Shown one piece after another: positions 10,029-18,141 of a stretch of DNA of 64,000 bases. The position numbers and the translations under genes were made by a program. The notes under the pieces were generated by a model, which saw nothing but the letters and a program-made list of their open reading frames with translations, was not told where the DNA came from and made no database searches. This DNA is from Geminicoccaceae bacterium. Its GTDB lineage: Bacteria; Pseudomonadota; Alphaproteobacteria; Geminicoccales; Geminicoccaceae. The stretch lies in assembly GCA_028285265.1 (NCBI GenBank), contig JANQPX010000006.1:1-64000 (forward strand). Direction: 5' to 3'. How positions within the stretch are numbered: the first letter of the stretch is position 1; each line of letters opens with the position of its first letter.

Positions 10029-11405
10029 ATGCCTAGGGCGAATTCAGATCCGCTTCATACCGCAATAGAAGATGCCTTCGCCGATGGACCGTCGCTCTCG
10101 TTCACCGAGAGCGGTGATGGCTCGATGCCGTCATGGTTTCGCGTGACAGCTTTAGCTGCAGCTTCTATCGGGGCAGCGGGTGTTCTGCTCGCACGTCTCA
10201 CGGCGTCCTCTGAGCGTACACCTCCCGCCGTCATGGTCGATCGACGTTTGGCATCGCTTTGGTTTCGTCAGAGCCTCTATCCGCGCGGTTGGACGCTGCC
10301 GCCAAAGTGGGACACTATTGCGGGAGTCTATAGGACAAACGATGGGTTTATTCGTCTTCATACTAACGCCCCGCATCATCGCCAGGCTGCACTCTCTGTT
10401 CTTGGCGTTGACGGCGAACGTAATGCGATCACCGAAGCTGTGTTGGCCTGGCAAGGCGAGATGTTGGAGACAGCGATTGTCGAAGCCAAAGGCTGCGCCG
10501 CAGTTTTGAGAAGCCTGGGTGCTTGGGCCGCCCATCCTCAGGGAATTGCCGTCAGATCTGAGCCATTAATCGCTTGGCAAGATTATCCATCGTCGATCTC
10601 TTCAAGGAGGATGGCAGAACGTGGTATGCCGTTAAATGGGGTTCGTGTGCTCGATCTTACACGGGTCCTCGCGGGCCCAATCTGCACGCGATTTCTTGCG
10701 GGCTTCGGTGCCGATGTTCTTCGTATCGATCCGCTGGAATGGAACGAACCTTCTGTCCTGGCTGAGACAACACTTGGAAAGCGATGTTGCGGTCTCGACT
10801 TGCGCGAGCCAAAGCATCGCTTGATCTTCGAATCACTTCTCGCGTCAGCCGACGTCCTTGTTCATGGCTACCGACCGGGTGCACTGGACGGCCTTGGTTT
10901 TGGTGCTGCTATGCGACGTTCGATTAATCCTGATGTCATCGATGTCTCCCTCAATGCCTATGGTTGGTCGGGCCCATGGTCGACCCGCCGTGGCTTTGAC
11001 AGCCTCGTCCAAATGAGTAGCGGCCTGGCTCAATTCGGCATGCAGAGAGCGGGGGCCGATCAACCCATAGCTCTGCCCGTTCAGGCTCTCGACCATGCCA
11101 CCGGCTATCTGATGGCTGCTGCGGTACTCCATGGCCTCTACAGGCGGCGAGAGGGCATTGTATCGACCGCGCAGCTTTCCCTCGCACGGACTGCTCATCT
11201 ATTGAGCGATGCGAGAACGACGTTGCAAGATTCCGACATTGCCGCGGTCTGCGATCATGACTTTAACGAAGATCTTGAACTGACGGGTTGGGGGCCTTCA
11301 CGCCGGCTTCGTTTTCCAATGACGGTTGGTGGCTTTCGCCCCAAATGGCGTTACCCCGCAAGACCACTTCGGTCAGACCATCCGGTTTGGTTGGAATCCT
11401 CTTGA
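10029..11405 (+). CDS. Class III CoA-transferase (CaiB/BaiF family), permuted-looking two-part architecture
   Basis: The ATG at 10029 follows a GGGAGGGAGG site. In this 458-residue protein the canonical CaiB/BaiF beginning (LNGVRVLDLTRVLAGP) appears only near residue 200, followed by GADVLRIDP, a VLVHGYRPGALDGLG segment and a GYD-like RRGFDSLVQ motif whose aspartate aligns with the catalytic Asp of formyl-CoA transferase. The first 190 residues hold what is normally the later small domain (GVYRTNDGFIRLHTN). The order therefore looks permuted or as two partial domains joined. The enzyme should move CoA between carboxylic acids in the cytoplasm. It is in line with the upstream flavoprotein and probably cotranscribed. 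Confidence 0.83.
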   Translation: MPRANSDPLHTAIEDAFADGPSLSFTESGDGSMPSWFRVTALAAASIGAAGVLLARLTASSERTPPAVMVDRRLASLWFRQSLYPRGWTLPPKWDTIAGVYRTNDGFIRLHTNAPHHRQAALSVLGVDGERNAITEAVLAWQGEMLETAIVEAKGCAAVLRSLGAWAAHPQGIAVRSEPLIAWQDYPSSISSRRMAERGMPLNGVRVLDLTRVLAGPICTRFLAGFGADVLRIDPLEWNEPSVLAETTLGKRCCGLDLREPKHRLIFESLLASADVLVHGYRPGALDGLGFGAAMRRSINPDVIDVSLNAYGWSGPWSTRRGFDSLVQMSSGLAQFGMQRAGADQPIALPVQALDHATGYLMAAAVLHGLYRRREGIVSTAQLSLARTAHLLSDARTTLQDSDIAAVCDHDFNEDLELTGWGPSRRLRFPMTVGGFRPKWRYPARPLRSDHPVWLESS

Positions 11406-11410
11406 AGGAC

Positions 11411-12106
11411 CTACCGAACCAAGCGATAGCCCTCGGGATCAGTCACTAATAGCTTGACGCTACGGGGATCCAGTTCGAGTTTTTGCCGCAGTCGGTAAAT
11501 GTGTGTTTCCAACGCGTGTGGTGTCACATGGCCGTTTTGACCCCAAATCTTCGTCATCAGATCAGCAGGCTCCGCCGTGCGCCCGCCTAAGCGATAGAGA
11601 CACGTTAGAATTGCTGCTTCCTTTTCCGTCAGATGAATTTTTTTGTCCGAGTTTTTGCTGGTGAGGATTTTGGTGCTTGGACGAAAGGAGTAGGGGCCGA
11701 TTGGGAAGACGGCATCGTCCAACTGCTCAAAGTGCCGATGCTGAGCGCGCAGCCTCGCACAGAGCACGCTGTTGTGAATTGGCTTAACAATGTAGTCACT
11801 GGCGCCACTGTCGAGACCGAGGATGATGTCAGCATCGGAGGCTTGCAAACTTAAGAGGATGATCGGGACTTTGACCCCCTGGCGCCGCATCAGGCGGCAT
11901 AGATCTCGACCATCGATGTCTAACAGATCGGTGTCGATCAAGACGCTTTTCGGTGACTGCTCGCGAAGCAGAGATAGCGCTGCCTGGCTTGTGTCAGCTT
12001 CGATGGCTATCAGATCTTCTTGAAGCATCAACGCATCGCCGATCAGACGGCGCTCAGACGCATCCTTGCCGACGATAAGAACCTTCGTTCCGGTCTCGAA
12101 TTGCAT
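11411..12106 (-). CDS. OmpR-family response regulator with degenerate receiver acidic pocket
   Basis: The 231-residue protein pairs a receiver domain (residues about 7-125) with a winged-helix DNA-binding domain of the OmpR/PhoB type (about 130-231, ending GYRLVR). The probable phosphoacceptor is D58 in VLIDTDLL, with S86 and K108 (IVKP) in the usual switch positions. The acidic pair after beta-1 is replaced by VGKD, and the usual proline after D58 is missing, so magnesium binding and phosphorylation may be weak. No histidine kinase is adjacent, making this an orphan regulator. It converges with the CoA-transferase gene, 5 bp between the two. Confidence 0.9.
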   Translation of the reverse strand: MQFETGTKVLIVGKDASERRLIGDALMLQEDLIAIEADTSQAALSLLREQSPKSVLIDTDLLDIDGRDLCRLMRRQGVKVPIILLSLQASDADIILGLDSGASDYIVKPIHNSVLCARLRAQHRHFEQLDDAVFPIGPYSFRPSTKILTSKNSDKKIHLTEKEAAILTCLYRLGGRTAEPADLMTKIWGQNGHVTPHALETHIYRLRQKLELDPRSVKLLVTDPEGYRLVR

Positions 12107-12785
12107 CAGTCGTCTCCTGCTGTCCGCTCAGCTGCTTGCCGATCATCAGCCTTAGGTCGGGTCGCGATGAGTGTCGTGCCCATTGTTCGAGATTGTGCCC
12201 GTACATGGCACAGGCATGACTTGAACGGCGTCTCGCTTGAGAAAGGAGCGCAATCTCGTCTTTCCCGGACGAGCACAGCGTTGACATCGCCGTTGCTACA
12301 TCTTCAACCTGCCAGAGCGCGAGAAAGCTTGGAAATATCAATCGTCTCTTGATTCGATAGCTGGTGACTATTGCGACTTACCGATGGTCTTTCACGACAA
12401 GAGCTGTGCTCGTCTGGATGCACGTTTCGTAATGGTTCGTCCGCTGAGATTTTGGCTTTCCGGCTCATCGTCTTCTGAACCAAGGCCCAGATGGTGGGGG
12501 ACGTGACGGCGACCACGCACCGTGGTGACGTGCTCGGTGCGGGTCAAGGCCGGGGTCGACAAGGAGTCAGGTCGGAGTCTCAGAAATTTCAATCGCGTAT
12601 TCCGGCGCGGAGCCCTAGCCAGCACCAATCATGACGACGCATCAGTCCTCGCGTCCAAAGCCGATCCAAGCGCTTCTTCAGCATCAAATCAGGTTTTCCT
12701 CAGATGCCCTTCAAGTTCGGCTGATACCGACCTGTTACAACGACAGGAACATCACAAAGCCACGCTGACAACAGAGGACAAAACC
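12107..12785. other. 679-bp stretch without a recognised gene
   Basis: This interval lies between the start of the response regulator (minus strand) and the start of the methyltransferase (plus strand), so it must hold two divergent promoters. Reading frames here are short, overlap one another on both strands, and show no family motif or convincing ribosome-binding site. An upstream extension of the methyltransferase frame to 12522 is possible but resembles no protein and was not used. No tRNA-like or riboswitch-like fold was recognised by eye. Confidence 0.45.
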
Positions 12786-13673
12786 GTGACGACTGAGATG
12801 CAAATTCTCGAATTCAGGCAAGCTGACGATACAGCCTTTGTTTCGTTTTGGAATGAGGTGCTCGCCCCTAAATTCATCAGGTTCAAGCACATACTGGTCG
12901 ATGGTCTGACCCAGCATAGCGAAGCTATTTTTCCCTCATTACCAGTTCGACCAGGCGATCGCGTGCTTGATGTTGGTTGCGGTTTTGGAGACACCGCGAT
13001 CAAGCTTGCCGAGATGGTGGGGCCGAAGGGTGAGGTTGTCGGCCTTGATTGTTGCGATGCTTTCCTCGAGTTCGGCCGTCGTCGCGCGGCCGAGCAAGAA
13101 ATCGCAAATCTTAGATTTATACGCGGTGACGCTGAGAGATCGCTTCCGGCAGGTAACTTTGATGTCGTGTTCGCGCGCTTCGGCACCATGTTTTTTGGCA
13201 GTCCCGTTGCGGGGTTGCGGAACATGCGAAAGGCTCTTCGGCCAGGTGGAGAGATGGTCCACATCGTTTGGCGGAATCGTGCCGACAATCCCTGGCTGTC
13301 GATGGCAAAGGATGTTGTTTTGCAGTTTCTACCTGCACTGGGAGACGGTGCAAGGACGTGTGGTCCTGGACCATTTTCCATGGCTGATAAGGACGCCGTT
13401 ACCGACATGATGCAGGCAGCTGGCTATGCCGACATCACCTTTAGGCGTGTCGATGCCGAGGTCCTTGTTGGTCAGAACATTCAGGACGCCATCGATTTTC
13501 AGCTCGCGATCGGTCCGGCCGGCGAAGTGTTTCGTGAAGCTGGAGAAGAGGCCGAGGCCAAACGTGACATCGTCGAACTGGCGCTCGCCGAAGCCATTGA
13601 GCAGCAGTCAGTTTCGTCGGATGGCATTGTCATGCCGTCCTCATCCTGGGTCATCAGCGGTATCAATCCATAG
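12786..13673 (+). CDS. Class I SAM-dependent methyltransferase
   Basis: A GTG at 12786 with AGAGGA seven bases upstream gives a 295-residue protein; the longer frame upstream is not conserved-looking. Motif I is clear (VLDVGCGFGDTA), followed by the acidic beta-2 end VVGLDCC, a GDAE segment and the post-III LRPGGEMV. The C-terminal third matches the SAM methyltransferase group of the UbiE/Coq5-like fold. It is probably cytoplasmic and small-molecule directed, acceptor unknown. The cysteine synthase gene starts 16 bp downstream, so the pair is likely one operon, which could link methyl transfer to sulfur metabolism or to modification of a thiol or O-acetylserine-derived product. Confidence 0.86.
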   Translation: MTTEMQILEFRQADDTAFVSFWNEVLAPKFIRFKHILVDGLTQHSEAIFPSLPVRPGDRVLDVGCGFGDTAIKLAEMVGPKGEVVGLDCCDAFLEFGRRRAAEQEIANLRFIRGDAERSLPAGNFDVVFARFGTMFFGSPVAGLRNMRKALRPGGEMVHIVWRNRADNPWLSMAKDVVLQFLPALGDGARTCGPGPFSMADKDAVTDMMQAAGYADITFRRVDAEVLVGQNIQDAIDFQLAIGPAGEVFREAGEEAEAKRDIVELALAEAIEQQSVSSDGIVMPSSSWVISGINP

Positions 13674-13689
13674 CGAGAGGGGACCGAGA

Positions 13690-14667
13690 ATGGATGGTCA
13701 AGGGACAACGCGTCTTTCGTTCGACAGACCGGGCCGCGGCCGCGTCTATGGCAGCATTTTGGAAACCATTGGCAACACGCCCCTCGTCCGGGTCGAACAC
13801 CTTGCCGCAGCATACGGGTGCGAGGCCGAAGTCCTCGCAAAGCTCGAGTTCTTCAATCCGGTCGGTAGCATTAAGGACCGCATCGCCGTCGCCATGCTGG
13901 AAGCGATGGAGCATGATGGCGTGATCGGTCCTGACAGCGTTATTGTCGAACCCACCTCGGGCAATACAGGTATCGGGCTCGCCTTTGCAAGCGCTGCTAA
14001 GGGCTATCGTTGCATCTTAACGATGCCCGACAGTTTTTCCATCGAGCGGCAGAAGTTGATGACGTTTCTTGGAGCAGAGTTGGTTCTGACGCCACGAGAG
14101 AAGGGAATTGGTGGTGCGATCGCCAAGGCGAAGGAGATCACCGAAACAACGGAAAACGCCATTATGCCTTGGCAGTTCGCGCATCCCGCCAATCCTGAAA
14201 TTCATCGGACAACGACAGCGGAAGAGATCTGGCATGATACCGACGGCGTGATTGATGCAATCGTGCTTGGGGTTGGAACGGGTGGTACGCTTACCGGGGT
14301 CGGCGAGGTGATTAAGGCGAGACGTCCTGAAGTCCTCATCATCGCTGTCGAACCCGAGAACAGCCAAGTGCTCTCAGGGGGCGCACACGCTCCACACAAA
14401 ATCCAGGGCATCGGCGCCGGCTTCGTGCCTGATGTGCTGAAAACGGACCTTATTGACGAGGTGCAATGTGTAAGCGATGACGAGGCGATCTTGACGGCTC
14501 GGCGCTTGGCGAACACCGAAGGCATACCAGCTGGGATCTCGTCAGGCGCAGCGCTTGCTGTTGCCCTTCGGGTTGCCTCGAGGGATGACATGAGGGGTAA
14601 GACGGTCGTGACCGTACTACCCAGTTTTGCAGAGCGTTACCTGTCGACGGCGCTCTTTGACGGCTAG
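13690..14667 (+). CDS. cysK: Cysteine synthase / O-acetylserine sulfhydrylase family (PLP-dependent)
   Basis: The start at 13690 has an AGAGGGGA site and gives a 325-residue protein; the open frame upstream overlaps the methyltransferase gene and is discarded. The PLP lysine is K62 in NPVGSIKDR; the TSGNTGIGLA loop binds the substrate carboxylate, and GVGTGGTLTG binds the PLP phosphate. It catalyses O-acetylserine plus sulfide to cysteine, or a related beta-replacement, in the cytoplasm. It is closer to standard CysK/CysM than the second copy at 31264, lacking that copy's insertion. A short N-terminal extension of about 18 residues precedes the conserved fold. Placement after a methyltransferase hints at a specialised rather than the housekeeping role. 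Confidence 0.88.
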   Translation: MDGQGTTRLSFDRPGRGRVYGSILETIGNTPLVRVEHLAAAYGCEAEVLAKLEFFNPVGSIKDRIAVAMLEAMEHDGVIGPDSVIVEPTSGNTGIGLAFASAAKGYRCILTMPDSFSIERQKLMTFLGAELVLTPREKGIGGAIAKAKEITETTENAIMPWQFAHPANPEIHRTTTAEEIWHDTDGVIDAIVLGVGTGGTLTGVGEVIKARRPEVLIIAVEPENSQVLSGGAHAPHKIQGIGAGFVPDVLKTDLIDEVQCVSDDEAILTARRLANTEGIPAGISSGAALAVALRVASRDDMRGKTVVTVLPSFAERYLSTALFDG

Positions 14668-14737
14668 TTCGATGGCCGAGACCTGGTCTGGTGGCGGAGC
14701 GCAAACGCCGTGATCGACCGAAGGAGCCATGCCGGCA

Positions 14738-16855
14738 TCATGCAACACCGGCCTTGCTTAAACCCTCCAAATACATGGCCATTTGATCGTCACGTTTGAG
14801 GTAAAAAAGATGCCTTCTCGCGAAGTCGACAGAGAACTCAGGCTTGATTCCGTACAGCTGATCTAGCGCGGCATTGGCCTGACTGGCATCGCCAGCATGC
14901 CCTAATGCGGCGACGAGGTGGGCGCTGGCCCAATACTGGGCGTTCGGAGTCTGAACCGCTCGTCGCGCCCAATGTACCGCCTGATCATACTCACCTCGAA
15001 ATAAGTGAGCGAGTGATCGATAAGAATAAAAGGCCCATCGAAACGGATCATGGGGGCTCAGCCGAATGGCTGTTTCAAACTGTTCTATCGCTTCATCGAG
15101 CCGACCTTCATAGGCAAGCGAGTCGCCGAGGCCGCAGTAGGTTACCGCGAGGCAGGGGTTCAGCTCTAACGCATGGCTCAAGGCTTCTATCGCGTCTTGA
15201 TATTCACGTCGGGCGAGGTGGACGCGGCCTATTGTGAAAAATCCATTGGCATCCTGATCGTCGAGCTCGATTGCCCTCTTTGCCGAAGCCAAGGCAAGAT
15301 CCAACGTCGCCTGATCCGGTGCCGCGTCGAAGTACACCATGCTGAGAATGATCGCATAGGCAAGGCGGGAGTGGGCTGCCGCAAATTTTGGATCGATCGC
15401 AAGCGCCTGTTGTAAGAGCTCTTGTGACGCCTGATTGCTCGCCGGGGTAAATTTGTAGAATTCGGCCGAGGCAAGTTGATAGAGATCCCATGCTCCCCTG
15501 TTTTTCCGCGGTTGGCGCTCGGCCTTTTTGCGTTCGGTAATACCGAGTTCCGCCTCGATCCGGCCGGCGACAAGCTCGGTAATCTCGTCTTGAAGAGCGA
15601 AGATATCCACAATGTCCCGATCGAATCGCTCCGACCAAACGCTGATTTCCGTCTCGGCATCCACGACCTGGACGGTGACACGAGCTCGCGAACCTGCCTT
15701 GCGCACGCTGCCGGACACAATGTAGTCCGCGGCAAGGGCCTCACCGACCTTTTTGATGCCTTCTTTAGCGTGGCGAAAGGCGAAGGCGGAGTTGCGGGCG
15801 ACAACGTTCAACCATCGATGCTTTGAAAGAGCCGTTGTGATGTCTTCTGCAAAGCCGTCGGATAGATAGTCTTCGGAAGAATCGTTTGTCGGATTGGCAA
15901 AGGGGAGAACAGCCACCGACGGCTTGATGGCCACGCCGCCTTGAAGTGAGACTAGGGCATCTAATTCGGAAGGGACGGGGGATGTCGCGTCTGCCTTGTC
16001 ATCATCGTCGAACTCGGCGACGAAGCGGAAGCCACGACCCCGAAGCGTCTTGATGGTATGCTGCATCTCACCGTCGTCGCCAACGGCTTTGCGCGCGCTC
16101 TTGATCAAGCTACTCAGCGAAGCGTCAGAAACGATGCGGTCGTTCCAAATCGCGGACACCACATCATCCTTGGTCATGGTTTGATGGGCATTCTTGGCGA
16201 GGTACAGAAGGAGATCAAAGACTTGTGGTTCGATCGCAACGGACTGTCCGTTTGATCGAAGCTCATACAGTTTGGTGTCGAGTTCGAAACCATTGAAGCG
16301 GATGATGTCCGAGGTAGCCGTGGCCTTCGGCGTTGCAAGGTGGGGAACATCAACACTAAACGCCTCAATAGGCCGATGAATATTCTTCACGCTTTGGGCG
16401 CCCAAGGGGGTAAAAGCTAACTTGACGCGATTGCCAAGATGATCATGCACTTGTTTTGACAGCACGATTCCGCCGGCTGGAGCCAGACTCTCAAGCCTTG
16501 AAGCAACGTTCACGCCGTCTCCATAGATGTCGTCACCTTCAATCAATACATCGCCAAGATGTATTCCGATGCGAAAGGCAATATCGAGCACATCATCGGA
16601 AGAGTTATTCCCTTTGGCGATCGATTCTTGAATGTCGATCGCGCATTGAACAGCACTGACAACGCTACCGAATTCCGCAAGCGTGCCATCTCCCATGAGC
16701 TTAACCACGCGCCCACCGTGGCGCGAGAAAAGAGGATCGATTATGGCCGCCCGCACGGATTTGAGCCGATCATGTGTCTTCTCTTCGTCGCGTTCCATCA
16801 ATCGGCTGTAGCCGACGGCGTCCATAGCGAAGACAGTTGTGAGTTTTCTTTTCAT
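14738..16855 (-). CDS. Class III adenylate/guanylate cyclase fused to winged-helix and TPR domains
   Basis: Start set at the ATG at 16855 (MKRKLTTVFAMD); a frame from 16912 would add 19 residues without family similarity. The 705-residue protein has a class III cyclase domain at the N-terminus with both metal aspartates visible (FAMDAVGYS and KLMGDGTLAEF). Next comes an OmpR-type winged helix (RFNGFELDTKLYELR to GRGFRFVAEF), then a SVAVLPF segment common in CadC-like and cyclase-TPR proteins, and a C-terminal array of TPR repeats. No transmembrane helix is evident. It may couple cAMP synthesis to DNA binding or protein contacts. Cyclase-TPR fusions are common in Rhizobiales; a winged helix between the two is less usual. 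Confidence 0.86.
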   Translation of the reverse strand: MKRKLTTVFAMDAVGYSRLMERDEEKTHDRLKSVRAAIIDPLFSRHGGRVVKLMGDGTLAEFGSVVSAVQCAIDIQESIAKGNNSSDDVLDIAFRIGIHLGDVLIEGDDIYGDGVNVASRLESLAPAGGIVLSKQVHDHLGNRVKLAFTPLGAQSVKNIHRPIEAFSVDVPHLATPKATATSDIIRFNGFELDTKLYELRSNGQSVAIEPQVFDLLLYLAKNAHQTMTKDDVVSAIWNDRIVSDASLSSLIKSARKAVGDDGEMQHTIKTLRGRGFRFVAEFDDDDKADATSPVPSELDALVSLQGGVAIKPSVAVLPFANPTNDSSEDYLSDGFAEDITTALSKHRWLNVVARNSAFAFRHAKEGIKKVGEALAADYIVSGSVRKAGSRARVTVQVVDAETEISVWSERFDRDIVDIFALQDEITELVAGRIEAELGITERKKAERQPRKNRGAWDLYQLASAEFYKFTPASNQASQELLQQALAIDPKFAAAHSRLAYAIILSMVYFDAAPDQATLDLALASAKRAIELDDQDANGFFTIGRVHLARREYQDAIEALSHALELNPCLAVTYCGLGDSLAYEGRLDEAIEQFETAIRLSPHDPFRWAFYSYRSLAHLFRGEYDQAVHWARRAVQTPNAQYWASAHLVAALGHAGDASQANAALDQLYGIKPEFSVDFARRHLFYLKRDDQMAMYLEGLSKAGVA

Positions 16856-17105
16856 TGTCTGTCCGAAAACCTTAAGGGCAGAGACGATCCTCCGGTGATG
16901 ACAAGACCCCAATCATGACCAAGGGATGCCATTAACCAAGATTGATCTCACGACATGGAGATGTCGGGCGTCTGAACCGCCCAAGACGTGTGTTGAAGCA
17001 GGCACCTTCTGCACATCGATCACGTACCACCTTGGCCTCAAGCAACCCAAAAAGGCTATGACATCCGTCACGCTGTTAGACTCTGAGCCGGATGATGCCT
17101 GTCTG

Positions 17106-18095
17106 TCACGCGTCCTGGAAGCCAGCGCGAATGTTCTCAATCATCAAAAGCGCGTCTGACGAAAGAGGCCCCTTATCAATAGCGCCCTTTGCCTGCTGCA
17201 GCTCGCCGAGCGTTGCGATGCCGATCTCTGTTGTTGAGAGAGCGGGATTGGTGATCATGTAGCGGAGCGCCAATTCCGGTAGACTTGTCGCGTGCGCAGC
17301 ATCCAAAAGCGGTTGGAACGCCCGTGCGCGTGCTGCATCGATCGCGTAATCACGTCCGGAGCCGATGGGCGTGACCGATTGCATGCTGAGTGGGTGCCGT
17401 CTTTCGTGGCCGCTCAACGCGCCCCCGGCCAATGCGCGTACACCTATTGAACCGACATTATGGTCGGCGGCCGCCAGGAGGAGCTGCTTATAGTCTTGAC
17501 CAGGATAATCAGCGGGTACCACTTCGCCCGCGGATGGCGTCAACATGTTGTAGAAGATCTGGGCTGTCTCGAAACAGCCAGACCGCACGAGTTGGTGCAA
17601 GGCGTCGGTATCGCCATTAGCGGTAAATCCGAGGAAACGGATTTTGCCCTCCTGCCGGAGGGCTTCAAACACCGGAACGACGTCGTTCAGGACCTCAACG
17701 ACTGTCATCGCTGATCCAGCTGCCGTCGGATCGATCGTGTTGTGAAGTTGGAGCAGGTCCACATGATCCTGTTGCAGACGTCTTAGGCTGTTCTCGATCG
17801 ACAGCCTCATAGCTGCTCCGGTCCCGCCGCGAGCGTCAGCGTCAAGCCTTACCTTGGTGCTGATGACGAGGCCGTCTCGATTCCGACCGAGCGCTCTGCC
17901 AAGATTGGTCTCAGAAGCGCCATCGCCATAAAGCGGCGCCGTGTCGAAATGGTTGATGCCATTGTCTCGAGCCCAGGCGACGGCGTGATCTTGATCCTTC
18001 GATTCACCCTTAGTCATAAGACCACCGACGGCCCCACAGCCGAAGGTTAAGAGCGACACGTCTAACCCCGTTTTTCCAAGCTGCCTCGTTTTCAT
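17106..18095 (-). CDS. Aldo/keto reductase
   Basis: The 329-residue TIM-barrel protein has the aldo-keto reductase tetrad D51, Y56, K81 and H118 in the contexts FDTAPLYG, ISTKV and LLQLHN. C-terminal NADP-binding features are present but divergent. It reduces aldehydes/ketones or oxidises aldoses with NAD(P). The gene lies 46 bp after the dehydratase stop on the same strand, so a two-gene operon is likely. An aldose dehydrogenase role feeding an aldonate dehydratase would make chemical sense, but a lactonase, a transporter and the downstream aldolase are missing nearby. Function within the superfamily is unresolved. Confidence 0.88.
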   Translation of the reverse strand: MKTRQLGKTGLDVSLLTFGCGAVGGLMTKGESKDQDHAVAWARDNGINHFDTAPLYGDGASETNLGRALGRNRDGLVISTKVRLDADARGGTGAAMRLSIENSLRRLQQDHVDLLQLHNTIDPTAAGSAMTVVEVLNDVVPVFEALRQEGKIRFLGFTANGDTDALHQLVRSGCFETAQIFYNMLTPSAGEVVPADYPGQDYKQLLLAAADHNVGSIGVRALAGGALSGHERRHPLSMQSVTPIGSGRDYAIDAARARAFQPLLDAAHATSLPELALRYMITNPALSTTEIGIATLGELQQAKGAIDKGPLSSDALLMIENIRAGFQDA

Positions 18096-18141
18096 GACGA
18101 TTCCCGCGGGCTCAACCCTGGTCCCTGATATGATTCTTCAG

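Noticed and set aside
12522-12785. N-terminal extension of the methyltransferase
   Set aside because: It resembles no protein and the GTG at 12786 has AGAGGA at correct spacing.
13426-13689. N-terminal extension of the first cysteine synthase
   Set aside because: It overlaps the methyltransferase gene in another frame; the ATG at 13690 has a proper site.
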